Shown piece by piece: positions 54,441-63,856 of a stretch of DNA of 64,000 bases. The position numbers and the translations under genes were made by a program. The DNA lies in the NCBI RefSeq assembly GCF_026672545.1, contig NZ_JAPPRJ010000009.1:1-64000 (forward strand), given 5' to 3'. Position 1 is the first letter of the stretch. The number at the start of each line of letters is the position of its first letter. This DNA comes from Rhizobium sp. SL86. Lineage in GTDB: Bacteria; Pseudomonadota; Alphaproteobacteria; Rhizobiales; Rhizobiaceae. The notes beneath the pieces are model-generated. The model worked only from the letters and a program-made list of their open reading frames with translations. It was not told the origin of the DNA and ran no database searches.

Positions 54441-56725
54441 CCAGCAAGACCCCCTTCGGCGGCGACGAGATCCGCAAGGCCAGCCGCACAACCGCGGCCA
54501 TTCAGGTCTTTTCGGTATTTCTTCTGGCGATCCTGGTGTCGGTTTATGTCGACATCTCCCGCCGGCAGAGCGACCTTCGCGACGCCGTGCGGGAAAATGC
54601 GATGTGGTCAGTCTACCAGTTCAACCGCGAAGCCCACGACCTTCATCATCGGCTGGAGCTGATGATCAGTTCGGGGCGGACCGACCGCGCATCGCTCGAG
54701 GAGCTGTCGACCCGTTACGATGTGGTCTATTCGCGCATGAAGATTTTGCGGGAAACGAAGTTCGAGCAGAATTTTCTGTCGGATCCGGCCGTCATCGAAC
54801 AGGTCGACAAGATCCAGCGTCTCATCTTCAACAATGCGCCGATCTTCGATGCGATCCTTGCCGGCGAGGAGATCTCGCAGGCCAGCCTCACCTCCCTGGA
54901 TTACGAGCTGGCGATCCTCTCCCGCGAGACCGCTGACCTTCTCGTCTACACCAACACGACGATCAGTGCCGAACGTGCCGAGGGGCGAATCGAACTCGAA
55001 TCGCTTCAGCGCAAGTCGATGGGGCTGATCGGGCTTCTGGTGCTGTCGGTCGTCCTCCTCATTTTCACCCTGCAGCGGCAGCTGAAGGGCGTCCAGGCCG
55101 CAGGCGTCAGCCTGGAGGCGATGGCCGACAAGCTGACCGTTTCCTATCAGGCGGCCGAGGCGGGCAATCGGGCCAAATCGCAGTTCATGGCGACGATGGG
55201 CCATGAGATCCGCACGCCGCTGAACGCCATCCTCGGCATGGTCGAGCTTCTGGAGTTGACCCGCCTCTCGCCCGAATCGGCTGCGCATGTGCGCACGATC
55301 CGCCGTTCCGGCGAAGCGCTGCTCGACATCATCAACGAAATTCTCGACTACGCGAAGATCGAACACGGCAAGCTGGAACTCGAACAACGCTCCGTCGATC
55401 TTTTGACGCTTGCGGAAACGAGCGCCGAGATGATGCGTGGCCGCGCGACCGAAGCCGGGAACCGCATCGTCGTCGATCTGCCCTATCGCTGGCGTGCCCG
55501 TTACGTGCTGTCCGATCCGACTCGCCTGCGGCAGGTGATCCTCAACCTGATGAGCAATGCGGTGAAGTTCACCGCGCAGGGCACGGTCACCTTGCGCCTG
55601 CGGCAATTCCGGGCACATTCTAGCCTGTGGCTGCGCATCGAAGTGCAGGATTCCGGCATCGGCATCGGCGAGGAAGGCAAAGAGAAGCTGTTCCGTCCCT
55701 TCTCCCAGGTCGATGCCAGCATCAGCCGTAAATATGGCGGCACCGGGCTTGGCCTTACCATCTGCAAGGAAATCATCGACCGTTTCGGCGGCCGGATCGG
55801 CGTCGACAGCGTCACAGGCCAGGGCAGCACGTTCTGGTTCGAGATTCCGGTCGAGGCGGCGGCGGCACCGCACCTGGAGGTCGCCCTGCAGCAGAGCAAG
55901 GTGCTTGCCGACCTGCCCAAACTGAAGATCCTCGTGGCCGAAGACAACAAGGTCAACCAGCAGGTCATTCTGGGTTACCTGAAACACCTGAAGCAGACCG
56001 TGGTCATGGCCGACAATGGCGAGATTGCCCTGGAGCGGGCACGCGCTGAGGCCTTCGATCTCATTCTCATGGACATGCAGATGCCCGTGATGGATGGAAT
56101 CGAGGCGACCACCCGCCTGCGTGCCTCCGGAGGTGCAAGTGCCGACACGCCGATCATCGCTCTGACGGCCAATGCCTCGGAGGAAGATCGCCAGCGGTGC
56201 ATGGACGCTGGCATGGCGGGTTTCCAGGCAAAACCGATCAGCATCGCCATGCTGCACAGGCTGATCTCCGACGTCGAACTGCATCCGGCGCGAGGGCAGG
56301 CGGCAGAGCCGGATGCCGCGGTCGCAACGGTGGTCCCGACGGTGCCGGCGGCTGCCCCGCAGGCCACAGAAACGAGCCCGCCCGCAGCCGTATCCGTCGC
56401 CGCTCGGACGGAAAAACTGGATGCCCTGGCTGCCCGGCGGCAGGAGATCGCCGACATCCTCGGCCCCGAAGCCTTCGACGAGCTGATGGAATCCTTCTTC
56501 GACGATGCGGTGGAGCTGCTCGACAATCTGCGCCGGGAAATGAGCAACGGTCAGCCGGACAGGCTCGATAAGTTGCTTCACAATCTTAAAGGTTCTGCAG
56601 CTAATGTAGGTTTAGCTGATATCGCGGAGAAGTCTCAGGCGCTGCGTCAAACGACGCCAACGCTCAAGGATATCGAAATGCTGAGCAAGGACATCGACGC
56701 GGCAAAGCAATCGATGGCGGCTTAA
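54437..56725 (+). CDS. Hybrid sensor histidine kinase with receiver and HPt domains
   Basis: A 762-residue inner-membrane phosphorelay protein, started by GTG. TM1 (about residues 23-42), a helical periplasmic domain of about 150 residues and TM2 (about 196-214) lead to a HisKA domain with H256 in MGHEIRTPLN. The ATPase domain has N- and G-boxes (NLMSNAVKF, GIGIGEEGK, GTGLGLTI). A receiver follows with D546 in LILMDMQMPV, and a C-terminal HPt has H715 in HNLKGSA. Its overlap with the SUOX-fold gene suggests that protein feeds its periplasmic domain. The HPt codons at 56568-56623 are unusually AT-rich. Confidence 0.95.
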   Translation: MTSKTPFGGDEIRKASRTTAAIQVFSVFLLAILVSVYVDISRRQSDLRDAVRENAMWSVYQFNREAHDLHHRLELMISSGRTDRASLEELSTRYDVVYSRMKILRETKFEQNFLSDPAVIEQVDKIQRLIFNNAPIFDAILAGEEISQASLTSLDYELAILSRETADLLVYTNTTISAERAEGRIELESLQRKSMGLIGLLVLSVVLLIFTLQRQLKGVQAAGVSLEAMADKLTVSYQAAEAGNRAKSQFMATMGHEIRTPLNAILGMVELLELTRLSPESAAHVRTIRRSGEALLDIINEILDYAKIEHGKLELEQRSVDLLTLAETSAEMMRGRATEAGNRIVVDLPYRWRARYVLSDPTRLRQVILNLMSNAVKFTAQGTVTLRLRQFRAHSSLWLRIEVQDSGIGIGEEGKEKLFRPFSQVDASISRKYGGTGLGLTICKEIIDRFGGRIGVDSVTGQGSTFWFEIPVEAAAAPHLEVALQQSKVLADLPKLKILVAEDNKVNQQVILGYLKHLKQTVVMADNGEIALERARAEAFDLILMDMQMPVMDGIEATTRLRASGGASADTPIIALTANASEEDRQRCMDAGMAGFQAKPISIAMLHRLISDVELHPARGQAAEPDAAVATVVPTVPAAAPQATETSPPAAVSVAARTEKLDALAARRQEIADILGPEAFDELMESFFDDAVELLDNLRREMSNGQPDRLDKLLHNLKGSAANVGLADIAEKSQALRQTTPTLKDIEMLSKDIDAAKQSMAA

Positions 56726-56737
56726 GGAGGAGTTGAC

Positions 56738-57799
56738 ATGAAAATACTCGTCGTGGACGACAACAAGACCAATCTCACGCTCCTGAAGAAGCTGGCTACC
56801 AGCGTTGAAAACTGTTCGGCGGTCGGTTTCATCAGCCCGGAGGAAGCGCTTCACGCGATGCCGGAACTGGACTTCGACATCGGCGTCATCGACTTCCAGA
56901 TGCCTGTCTATAACGGTGTCGATCTTCTGATGGAGATCCGCCGCTTCGACAAATACCGTGACAAACCCTTTGTGGTGGTCACGGCGGACAATGATACGGA
57001 AACCAGGATGACGGCGCTCAACGCCGGCGCGATCGATTTTCTCACCAAGCCGATCAATCCGCTGGAGTTCCAGGCCCGCATCCGTAACCTCGTTGCCCTC
57101 ATCGACGCGCGAAACCAGCTGGCCGAAAAGGCGGATTGGCTGCGCAACGAAGTGGACAAGGTGATGCGCGAGCTGCGCGAGCGCGAACAGGAGATCATCT
57201 ACCGCCTGACGCTTGCGGCAAGTTACAAGGATCCGGAGACGGCGCTTCACACGCTGCGCGTCGGTGCCTATTCCGAAGCGATTGCCAGAGCCTACGGCCT
57301 TCCGGCGGAAATCTGTGCCGATATCCGGCTCGCAGCGCCCATGCACGACATCGGCAAGGTCGGCATTCCCGACGCGGTTCTTCTGAAGCGCGGCGTCTAT
57401 ACCGAAAATGAACGCGAGCAGATGCAGTGTCATACCTCGATCGGCAGCCAGATCCTCGGGCAATCGCGCTCGGGTCTGTTGCAACTGGCCGCCGAAATTG
57501 CCGGCGCCCACCACGAGCGCTGGGACGGGCAGGGATATCCGCGCCGCCTGTCGGGTGAGGAAATTCCGCTGGCCGGACGGATCGTCGCGGTCGCCGACAG
57601 TTTCGATGCGCTGACGACCGTGCGGCCCTACAAGGAGGCCTGGAGTGTCGACCGGGCGGTGCAGCACATCAAGGAGCGCGCCGGTTCGCAATTCGATCCG
57701 GCCTGCGTCGATGCCTTCCTGCGGGCGATGCCGACACTGTCTTCGATCATCTCCGGGCATGGCGAGCCTGCACGCGAGCCGGTTCAGGCCGCGGAGTGA
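56738..57799 (+). CDS. Response regulator with HD-GYP phosphodiesterase domain
   Basis: A 353-residue protein expected to hydrolyse c-di-GMP. The N-terminal receiver has phosphoacceptor D52 in VIDFQMPVYNG. The HD-GYP domain shows HDIGKVGIPD (H203, D204), HHERWDGQGYPRRLSG with the DGxGYP signature near residue 263, and RIVAVADSFDALTT. It lies 12 bp after the hybrid kinase with AAGGAGG in front, so the kinase HPt probably phosphorylates this receiver and ties the sensed signal to c-di-GMP removal. This pairing is inferred from position. Confidence 0.95.
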   Translation: MKILVVDDNKTNLTLLKKLATSVENCSAVGFISPEEALHAMPELDFDIGVIDFQMPVYNGVDLLMEIRRFDKYRDKPFVVVTADNDTETRMTALNAGAIDFLTKPINPLEFQARIRNLVALIDARNQLAEKADWLRNEVDKVMRELREREQEIIYRLTLAASYKDPETALHTLRVGAYSEAIARAYGLPAEICADIRLAAPMHDIGKVGIPDAVLLKRGVYTENEREQMQCHTSIGSQILGQSRSGLLQLAAEIAGAHHERWDGQGYPRRLSGEEIPLAGRIVAVADSFDALTTVRPYKEAWSVDRAVQHIKERAGSQFDPACVDAFLRAMPTLSSIISGHGEPAREPVQAAE

Positions 57800-57889
57800 C
57801 GGCCGGTGACAGCGTCATCTTCTTCTGCTGCTGAGGAACCTTCTTCGCGCATTCGCGTTGTTGGCGACATTGGCAAGAATGAGGGGGCC

Positions 57890-58300
57890 ATGTCTTGTAA
57901 GGTTCTGGTGGTCGAGGACCAGCTTCTGATCGCGCTTCATATTGAAGAGGCGGTGCTGGCGCTCGGGCACGACGTGGTGGGCATCGCCGCCAATCGACGC
58001 GATGCGCTGGCCCACGCGGACGACTGCGACGTCGCCTTCGTGGACGTGCAGCTGCAGGACGGCCCGACGGGCCCCGAGATCGGTCGGGCGCTCGCCGAGA
58101 AGGGTATTGCCGTCGTGTTCATGACGGCAAATCCCGAGGCGCTGGCTGACGGCGTGCCGGGCACCCTGGGCGTCATCTCCAAACCGCTCTTCGACCTGGA
58201 ACTGATCGGCGCCATTCAATATGCAGTCGAAGTGAGGGCAGGCGGAAGCCCGCTTCCGCCGGAGCGTCTGCGCCAGTTTCCCCAAACGCGTCCCGTGTGA
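57890..58300 (+). CDS. Single-domain response regulator (receiver)
   Basis: A 136-residue stand-alone receiver: acidic pocket VVEDQ, phosphoacceptor in VAFVDVQLQDG, the switch threonine in VFMTANP and the lysine in VISKPLF. The short C-terminal extension (SPLPPERLRQFPQTRP) has no DNA-binding domain. GAGGGGG precedes the ATG at 57890. It is the last gene of the cluster, 90 bp after the HD-GYP regulator, and could act as a phosphate sink or protein-interaction output. Confidence 0.9.
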   Translation: MSCKVLVVEDQLLIALHIEEAVLALGHDVVGIAANRRDALAHADDCDVAFVDVQLQDGPTGPEIGRALAEKGIAVVFMTANPEALADGVPGTLGVISKPLFDLELIGAIQYAVEVRAGGSPLPPERLRQFPQTRPV

Positions 58301-58330
58301 AACGGGCCTCGCCGAAAAACTCCGATTTCT

Positions 58331-59212
58331 CTATCGTGCAATTTTCGACAGGTGCTGGCGGCTGGCGTAAAGCGCGATCGCCGCAGCATTCGAGACATTG
58401 AGCGATTTGATCGCACCCGGCATGTCGAGCCGTGCCAGCGCGGTTACCGTTTCGCGGGTCTTCTGCCGCAGTCCCTTGCCTTCCGAACCGAGTACGAGCG
58501 CGACCTTTTCCCCGGCAAAGGTGCCTTCGAGCGGCGCGGGGCCTTCCGAATCGAGCCCGATCGTCTGGAACCCGAGTTTGTGCAGTTCCCCAAGCGCGTC
58601 GGCGAGATTGGTCACCTGGATATAGGGAATAAGCTCCAGCGCGCCGGAGGCGGATTTGGCGAGCACGCCCGATTCGGTCGGGCTGTGGCGCTGGGTGGTG
58701 ATCACCGCGCCCGCTTCGAACGCCACCGCCGAGCGCATGATCGCACCGACATTGTGCGGATCCGTCACCTGGTCGAGAACGAGCAGCAGGGGGGTATCCG
58801 TCAGCGCCTCCAGCCGGCGCACGGGAAGCGGCCGGGTTTCCAGCATGACGCCCTGGTGGATGGCGTCCGGCCCGAGCTGCCGGTCGATCTCCTGTGGTGC
58901 GACGATTTCCACAGGGCAGTCGAGCGCTTCCGGCGAAGCAAGCTCCAGCCGGGCGAGCGCATTCTGTGTCACCGAGAGCTTGATCAGCTTGCGCTGTGGA
59001 TTGTCGATGGCGGCGCGCACCGTATGCAGGCCATAGAGAAACACCTGTTCAGGGGCCAGTTGCGGCGGCGTCCAGTCCCCGGCATTCCGGCGCTTTTGCG
59101 GGGCCGGAGTCGGGATTTCGCCGCGTTCGCGCTTGGCGTCGCGGACCTGTCGGCGCAGCGTTGCGTAGTGCGTGTCGCGCGCGGTTTTGTCAGTCGGATC
59201 TTTCTTGCTCAT
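58331..59212 (-). CDS. rlmB: 23S rRNA 2'-O-methyltransferase RlmB (SpoU family)
   Basis: A 293-residue SPOUT methyltransferase expected to modify G2251 of 23S rRNA. A basic N-terminal region precedes the substrate-binding domain (FLYGLHTVRAAIDNPQRK). The knotted catalytic domain has motif 1 LDQVTDPHNVGAIMRSA, motif 2 LVLGSEGKGLR and motif 3 IKSLNVSNAAAIALY. It is divergent from the tRNA-Tyr/tRNA-Gly/tuf unit. Confidence 0.94.
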   Translation of the reverse strand: MSKKDPTDKTARDTHYATLRRQVRDAKRERGEIPTPAPQKRRNAGDWTPPQLAPEQVFLYGLHTVRAAIDNPQRKLIKLSVTQNALARLELASPEALDCPVEIVAPQEIDRQLGPDAIHQGVMLETRPLPVRRLEALTDTPLLLVLDQVTDPHNVGAIMRSAVAFEAGAVITTQRHSPTESGVLAKSASGALELIPYIQVTNLADALGELHKLGFQTIGLDSEGPAPLEGTFAGEKVALVLGSEGKGLRQKTRETVTALARLDMPGAIKSLNVSNAAAIALYASRQHLSKIAR

Positions 59213-59316
59213 GCCGCCTTATATCGAGCGGCGCGCATCAGGCATAGTCCCGGGCGATCCATGACAGGTCGATGACGCGATTTCTTTTTTCCCAAAATTT
59301 TCGTCACAGGTCGTGT

Positions 59317-59345
59317 TGACAGCAGCGAAACTCGCAGTCATATAC
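59317..59345 (+). promoter_or_regulatory. Promoter of the tRNA-Tyr/tRNA-Gly(/tuf) unit
   Basis: A perfect -35 TTGACA (59317-59322), a 17-bp spacer and -10 CATATA (59340-59345). It lies 63 bp upstream of tRNA-Tyr and is one of the clearest sigma-70-type promoters in the window. Confidence 0.8.
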
Positions 59346-59408
59346 GCCGCCGTGACTGCAGCGGACGACGCGGGTCGCAAGCTTGGTCTTCGGTCCAGAC
59401 AGAATACT

Positions 59409-59493
59409 GGAGGGATGCCCGAGTGGTTAAAGGGGACGGACTGTAAATCCGTTGGCTCAGCCTACGTTGGTTCAAATCCAACTCCCTCCACCA
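59409..59493 (+). tRNA. tRNA-Tyr (anticodon GTA)
   Basis: An 85-nt class II tRNA with a long variable arm and encoded CCA. The acceptor GGAGGGA pairs with TCCCTCC. The D-arm reads TGCCCGAGTGGTTAAAGGG, the anticodon loop is CTGTAAA, and the T-arm has GGTTCAAATCC. Confidence 0.97.
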
Positions 59494-59518
59494 TTCTGAT
59501 CTTCGACCGAACAAGCCC

Positions 59519-59592
59519 GCGGGTATAGCTCAATGGTAGAGCAGCAGCCTTCCAAGCTGAATACGCGGGTTCGATTCCCGCTACCCGCTCCA
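59519..59592 (+). tRNA. tRNA-Gly (anticodon TCC)
   Basis: A 74-nt cloverleaf including CCA, 25 nt after tRNA-Tyr. The acceptor GCGGGTA pairs with TACCCGC. The D-arm reads TAGCTCAATGGTAGAGC, the anticodon arm CAGCCTTCCAAGCTG, and the T-arm has GGGTTCGATTCCC. tuf follows, the common tRNA-tuf arrangement. Confidence 0.97.
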
Positions 59593-59766
59593 CTTCTTTA
59601 CGCGTTGACAGGCATCGGCACCGTTGGACGATTACGGTCGCGCCCCTGTCGTGACCACCATCCGCCGTCGCAATTATGTCTTGCGTATCGCACGCGAAAG
59701 CCTTAAACGGCGACACCAAATCCGCGCCCGCGGATCCACCATTCTTTTCGATCACAGGAAGCATCA

Positions 59767-60942
<1,176 letters not shown>

Positions 60943-60994
60943 TCTTTGAAGGTCCGGGCGAGGGGTTCTCTTCTCGCCTGACGTCTGAAAAGAT

Positions 60995-61033
60995 AAAGGG
61001 TCTCGCCGGAAACGGCGGGGCCTTTTCGTTTTT
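60995..61033 (+). terminator. Rho-independent terminator of tuf
   Basis: A GC-rich stem (GGTCTCGCCG with CGGCGGGGCC, two G-T pairs) closed by a GAAA tetraloop and followed by TTTTCGTTTTT, about 55 bp after the tuf stop. Confidence 0.9.
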
Positions 61034-61143
61034 AAGGTCTTCGGAAAAGTGGCGCCCTGTCGATGAAGCCGCAAGCGAGGAGGTGTCTCTTGTCTGGTTT
61101 CGGCGGAAACACGCAATCGGCTGGGGCAGGGCGATTCGTCCGC

Positions 61144-61446
61144 ATGCGAATCGCGCGACCGCGAATCATTCTTGGCCGGGTCATCCTGCTTATCGGCAGC
61201 CTGATACCGATCGCCGATCCGGCGTCTGCCCTTGCCGCCTGTCCCGAGCGACCGGCCTGTCGCGGATGTGGCTGCAAGGGTGGGCCGGGTTACCGCGGGC
61301 CGGATGGGCGCTGCGTCGGGTTTCAGGCGCTCGACAAGGTCTGCGGTCGTCCACCGGAGACACGCTGCAGCTTCGAGAACGCGCCGGGCACCGGAGCCAA
61401 CCGCGATTGCGCGACGGGTGAGGGCGAGGCGAAGAAATCACGCTAA
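61144..61446 (+). CDS. Small exported cysteine-rich protein of unknown function
   Basis: About 100 residues from the ATG at 61144. An N-terminal signal peptide (IILGRVILLIGSLIPIADPA) is followed by a mature part rich in Cys and Gly: CPERPACRGCGCKGGPGYRG, then GRCVGFQALDKVCGRPPETR and CSFENAPGTGANRDC. Eight cysteines suggest four disulphides or a metal site. I recall similar 'CKGGPGYRGPDGRCV' proteins in other Rhizobiales but know no function. It lies between the tuf terminator and tRNA-Trp. The frame is open to 61063, so the start is uncertain. Confidence 0.7.
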   Translation: MRIARPRIILGRVILLIGSLIPIADPASALAACPERPACRGCGCKGGPGYRGPDGRCVGFQALDKVCGRPPETRCSFENAPGTGANRDCATGEGEAKKSR

Positions 61447-61564
61447 CATCTTCCACAGCTTGATGGAAATTCTGGCGCCTGCGTCGAAATTCACTTGCCA
61501 AGCCGGCAATCCCATCTTAAAGGGAGCGCCATGCTTGCAGCGAGACGCTTCGCAGGAAGCATGA

Positions 61565-61640
<76 letters not shown>

Positions 61641-61831
61641 GTTCTTTTCACGGCGACATGTCATCTTCATAGAACCGTGATAATGGGTCGTTGACCCTTG
61701 GCGTCAATTTTCGGGAAATGTCGTTTTTGCTCTTGTGAAAGGCGAAGGCGGCGTTTATGTAGGGTTAAACAGACACGCGGTGCGTGGGGCTGATCTATTC
61801 AGCTTTACGCGCCGTAATCGCGTGGGCAGAC

Positions 61832-62032
61832 ATGGCATCCAAAACCAATCCATTTACGTTTCTGCAGCAGGTTCGCGCCGAGACGTCGAAAGTAACCTGG
61901 CCTTCGCGTCGTGAGACGATGATCTCCACGGCCATGGTGCTGGTGATGGTTATCTTTGCTGCGCTGTTTTTCTTCGCTGCCGACCAGTTGATCGGCTGGC
62001 TGATCAGCCTCGTGCTGAATATCAGCATCTGA
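61832..62032 (+). CDS. secE: Preprotein translocase subunit SecE
   Basis: A 66-residue essential clamp of the SecYEG channel. It starts MASKTNPFTFLQQVRAETSK, has the conserved VTWPSRRETMISTAMV amphipathic part and one transmembrane helix. nusG starts 17 bp downstream. The reading frame is open further upstream without homology. Confidence 0.97.
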   Translation: MASKTNPFTFLQQVRAETSKVTWPSRRETMISTAMVLVMVIFAALFFFAADQLIGWLISLVLNISI

Positions 62033-62049
62033 ATTCTGTGGAGATGAAA

Positions 62050-62580
62050 ATGGCGGCACGTTGGTACATCGTCCACGCGTATTCGAATTTTGAAAAGAAG
62101 GTTGCGGAAGACATCGAGAACAAGGCTCGCCAGAAGGGCTTGGAGCATCTGTTCGAGAAGATTCTGGTGCCGACCGAAAAGGTTGTCGAAGTGCGCCGCG
62201 GCCGCAAGGTCGATAGCGAGCGGAAGTTTTTCCCCGGCTATGTTCTGGTGCGCGCCAACCTGACCGATGAGGCTTATCACCTCATCAAGAACACGCCGAA
62301 GGTCACCGGGTTCCTCGGGTCCGACAATAAGCCTGTTCCGATTCCGGATTATGAAGCCGACCGAATCCTGGGCCAAGTCCAGGAGGGTGTCGAGCGTCCG
62401 AAGGCGTCGATCTCCTTCGAAATCGGCGAGCAGGTCCGTGTTTCGGACGGTCCCTTCGCTTCGTTCAACGGCATCGTTCAGGATGTCGATGAAGAGCGTT
62501 CGCGCCTCAAGGTCGAGGTGTCCATTTTCGGCCGCGCGACGCCGGTCGAGCTTGAATACGGTCAGGTCGAAAAGGTCTGA
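62050..62580 (+). CDS. nusG: Transcription termination/antitermination factor NusG
   Basis: A 176-residue RNA polymerase-binding factor: NGN domain from MAARWYIVHAYSNFEKKVAE with GRKVDSERKFFPGYVLVR, and a C-terminal KOW domain (GEQVRVSDGPFASFNGIVQ). The ATG at 62050 has GGAG 7 nt upstream; GTG 62038 and ATG 62044 are alternatives. It is in the secE-nusG-rplK-rplA order. Confidence 0.97.
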   Translation: MAARWYIVHAYSNFEKKVAEDIENKARQKGLEHLFEKILVPTEKVVEVRRGRKVDSERKFFPGYVLVRANLTDEAYHLIKNTPKVTGFLGSDNKPVPIPDYEADRILGQVQEGVERPKASISFEIGEQVRVSDGPFASFNGIVQDVDEERSRLKVEVSIFGRATPVELEYGQVEKV

Positions 62581-62726
62581 TCCGACGCGGGGAGAAATCC
62601 CCGAATCGCGCGTGGGAGGTGCCGCCTGATAGCCGGGCGCGTTAATCCGAACCACGCAACCGCAGCCGTCACCCCAGTCGGGTGGCACATGGGCCGGGCA
62701 ACCGGTCTGATTAGAAAGGCAGAGAA
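62581..62726 (+). promoter_or_regulatory. rplKA leader region
   Basis: A 146-bp GC-rich gap before rplK with several self-complementary words (for example GGGGAGAAATCCCC). In bacteria, ribosomal protein L1 represses the rplKA mRNA by binding a site in this leader that mimics its 23S rRNA target. The L1 site itself could not be pinned down by eye. Confidence 0.45.
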
Positions 62727-63158
62727 ATGGCTAAGAAAGTCGCCGGCCAGCTCAAGCTGCAGGTCAAGGCAGGGTCCGCTAACCCGTCCCCGCCGATTGG
62801 TCCCGCACTTGGTCAGCGTGGCATCAACATCATGGAATTCTGCAAGGCGTTCAACGCCGCCACGCAGGAAATGGAAAAGGGTATGCCGATCCCGGTCGTC
62901 ATCACCTATTACCAGGACAAGTCCTTCACCTTCGCGATGAAGCAGCCGCCGGTCACCTACTGGCTGAAGAAGGAAGCGAAGATCCAGTCCGGTTCCAAGA
63001 CGCCTGGCAAGGGCGCCAAGGCCGGCACCATCACCAAGGCTCAGGTCCGTGCGATCGCTGAAGCCAAGATGAAGGATCTGAACGCGGCTGACGTCGAAGG
63101 CGCAATGCTGATGGTTGAGGGCTCTGCCCGCTCCATGGGCCTGGAAGTGGTGGCTTGA
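62727..63158 (+). CDS. rplK: 50S ribosomal protein L11
   Basis: A 143-residue stalk-base protein: [20 protein letters not shown], then [20 protein letters not shown] and the C-terminal rRNA-binding [20 protein letters not shown]. It is translated from a start preceded by AAAGGCAGAG. rplA starts 2 bp after the stop. Confidence 0.98.
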   Translation: MAKKVAGQLKLQVKAGSANPSPPIGPALGQRGINIMEFCKAFNAATQEMEKGMPIPVVITYYQDKSFTFAMKQPPVTYWLKKEAKIQSGSKTPGKGAKAGTITKAQVRAIAEAKMKDLNAADVEGAMLMVEGSARSMGLEVVA

Positions 63159-63160
63159 TC

Positions 63161-63856
63161 ATGGCAAAGCTTGCAAAGCGTATTCAGAAGACCCGCGAAG
63201 GCATTGATCCGACGAAGCTGGTTGCTCTTTCCGACGCCATCTCGCTCGTCAAGGACCGCGCAACCGCGAAGTTCGACGAAACCATCGAAATCGCCATGAA
63301 CCTCGGCGTTGACCCGCGTCATGCCGACCAGATGGTTCGCGGCGTTGTCAACCTGCCGAACGGCACCGGCCGCGACGTTCGCGTCGCCGTCTTCGCACGT
63401 GGCGCCAAGGCTGACGAAGCCAAGGCTGCCGGTGCAGACGTCGTTGGCGCCGAAGACCTCGTCGAAATCGTCCAGGGCGGCAAGATCGACTTCGATCGCT
63501 GCATCGCGACCCCGGACATGATGCCGCTCGTCGGTCGTCTCGGTAAGGTTCTCGGCCCGCGTGGCATGATGCCGAACCCGAAGGTCGGCACGGTCACCAT
63601 GGATGTTGCCGGTGCGGTAAAGGCCTCCAAGGGCGGCGCCGTCGAGTTCCGCGTCGAAAAGGCTGGTATCATCCATGCCGGTATCGGCAAGGCCTCGTTC
63701 GAAGCCAAGGCTCTGGAAGAGAACATCAAGGCATTCGCCGATGCTGTTCTGAAGGCAAAGCCGGCTGGCGCCAAGGGCAACTACGTCAAGCGCGTTGCGC
63801 TGTCCTCGACCATGGGTCCGGGCGTGCGCGTCGAGCCGTCGACGGTCCTCGCTTAA
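63161..63856 (+). CDS. rplA: 50S ribosomal protein L1
   Basis: A 231-residue protein of the L1 stalk and translational repressor of its own operon. It starts [19 protein letters not shown], with [15 protein letters not shown], the signature [20 protein letters not shown] and [16 protein letters not shown]. It is coupled to rplK by near-contact of stop and start codons. Confidence 0.98.
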   Translation: MAKLAKRIQKTREGIDPTKLVALSDAISLVKDRATAKFDETIEIAMNLGVDPRHADQMVRGVVNLPNGTGRDVRVAVFARGAKADEAKAAGADVVGAEDLVEIVQGGKIDFDRCIATPDMMPLVGRLGKVLGPRGMMPNPKVGTVTMDVAGAVKASKGGAVEFRVEKAGIIHAGIGKASFEAKALEENIKAFADAVLKAKPAGAKGNYVKRVALSSTMGPGVRVEPSTVLA

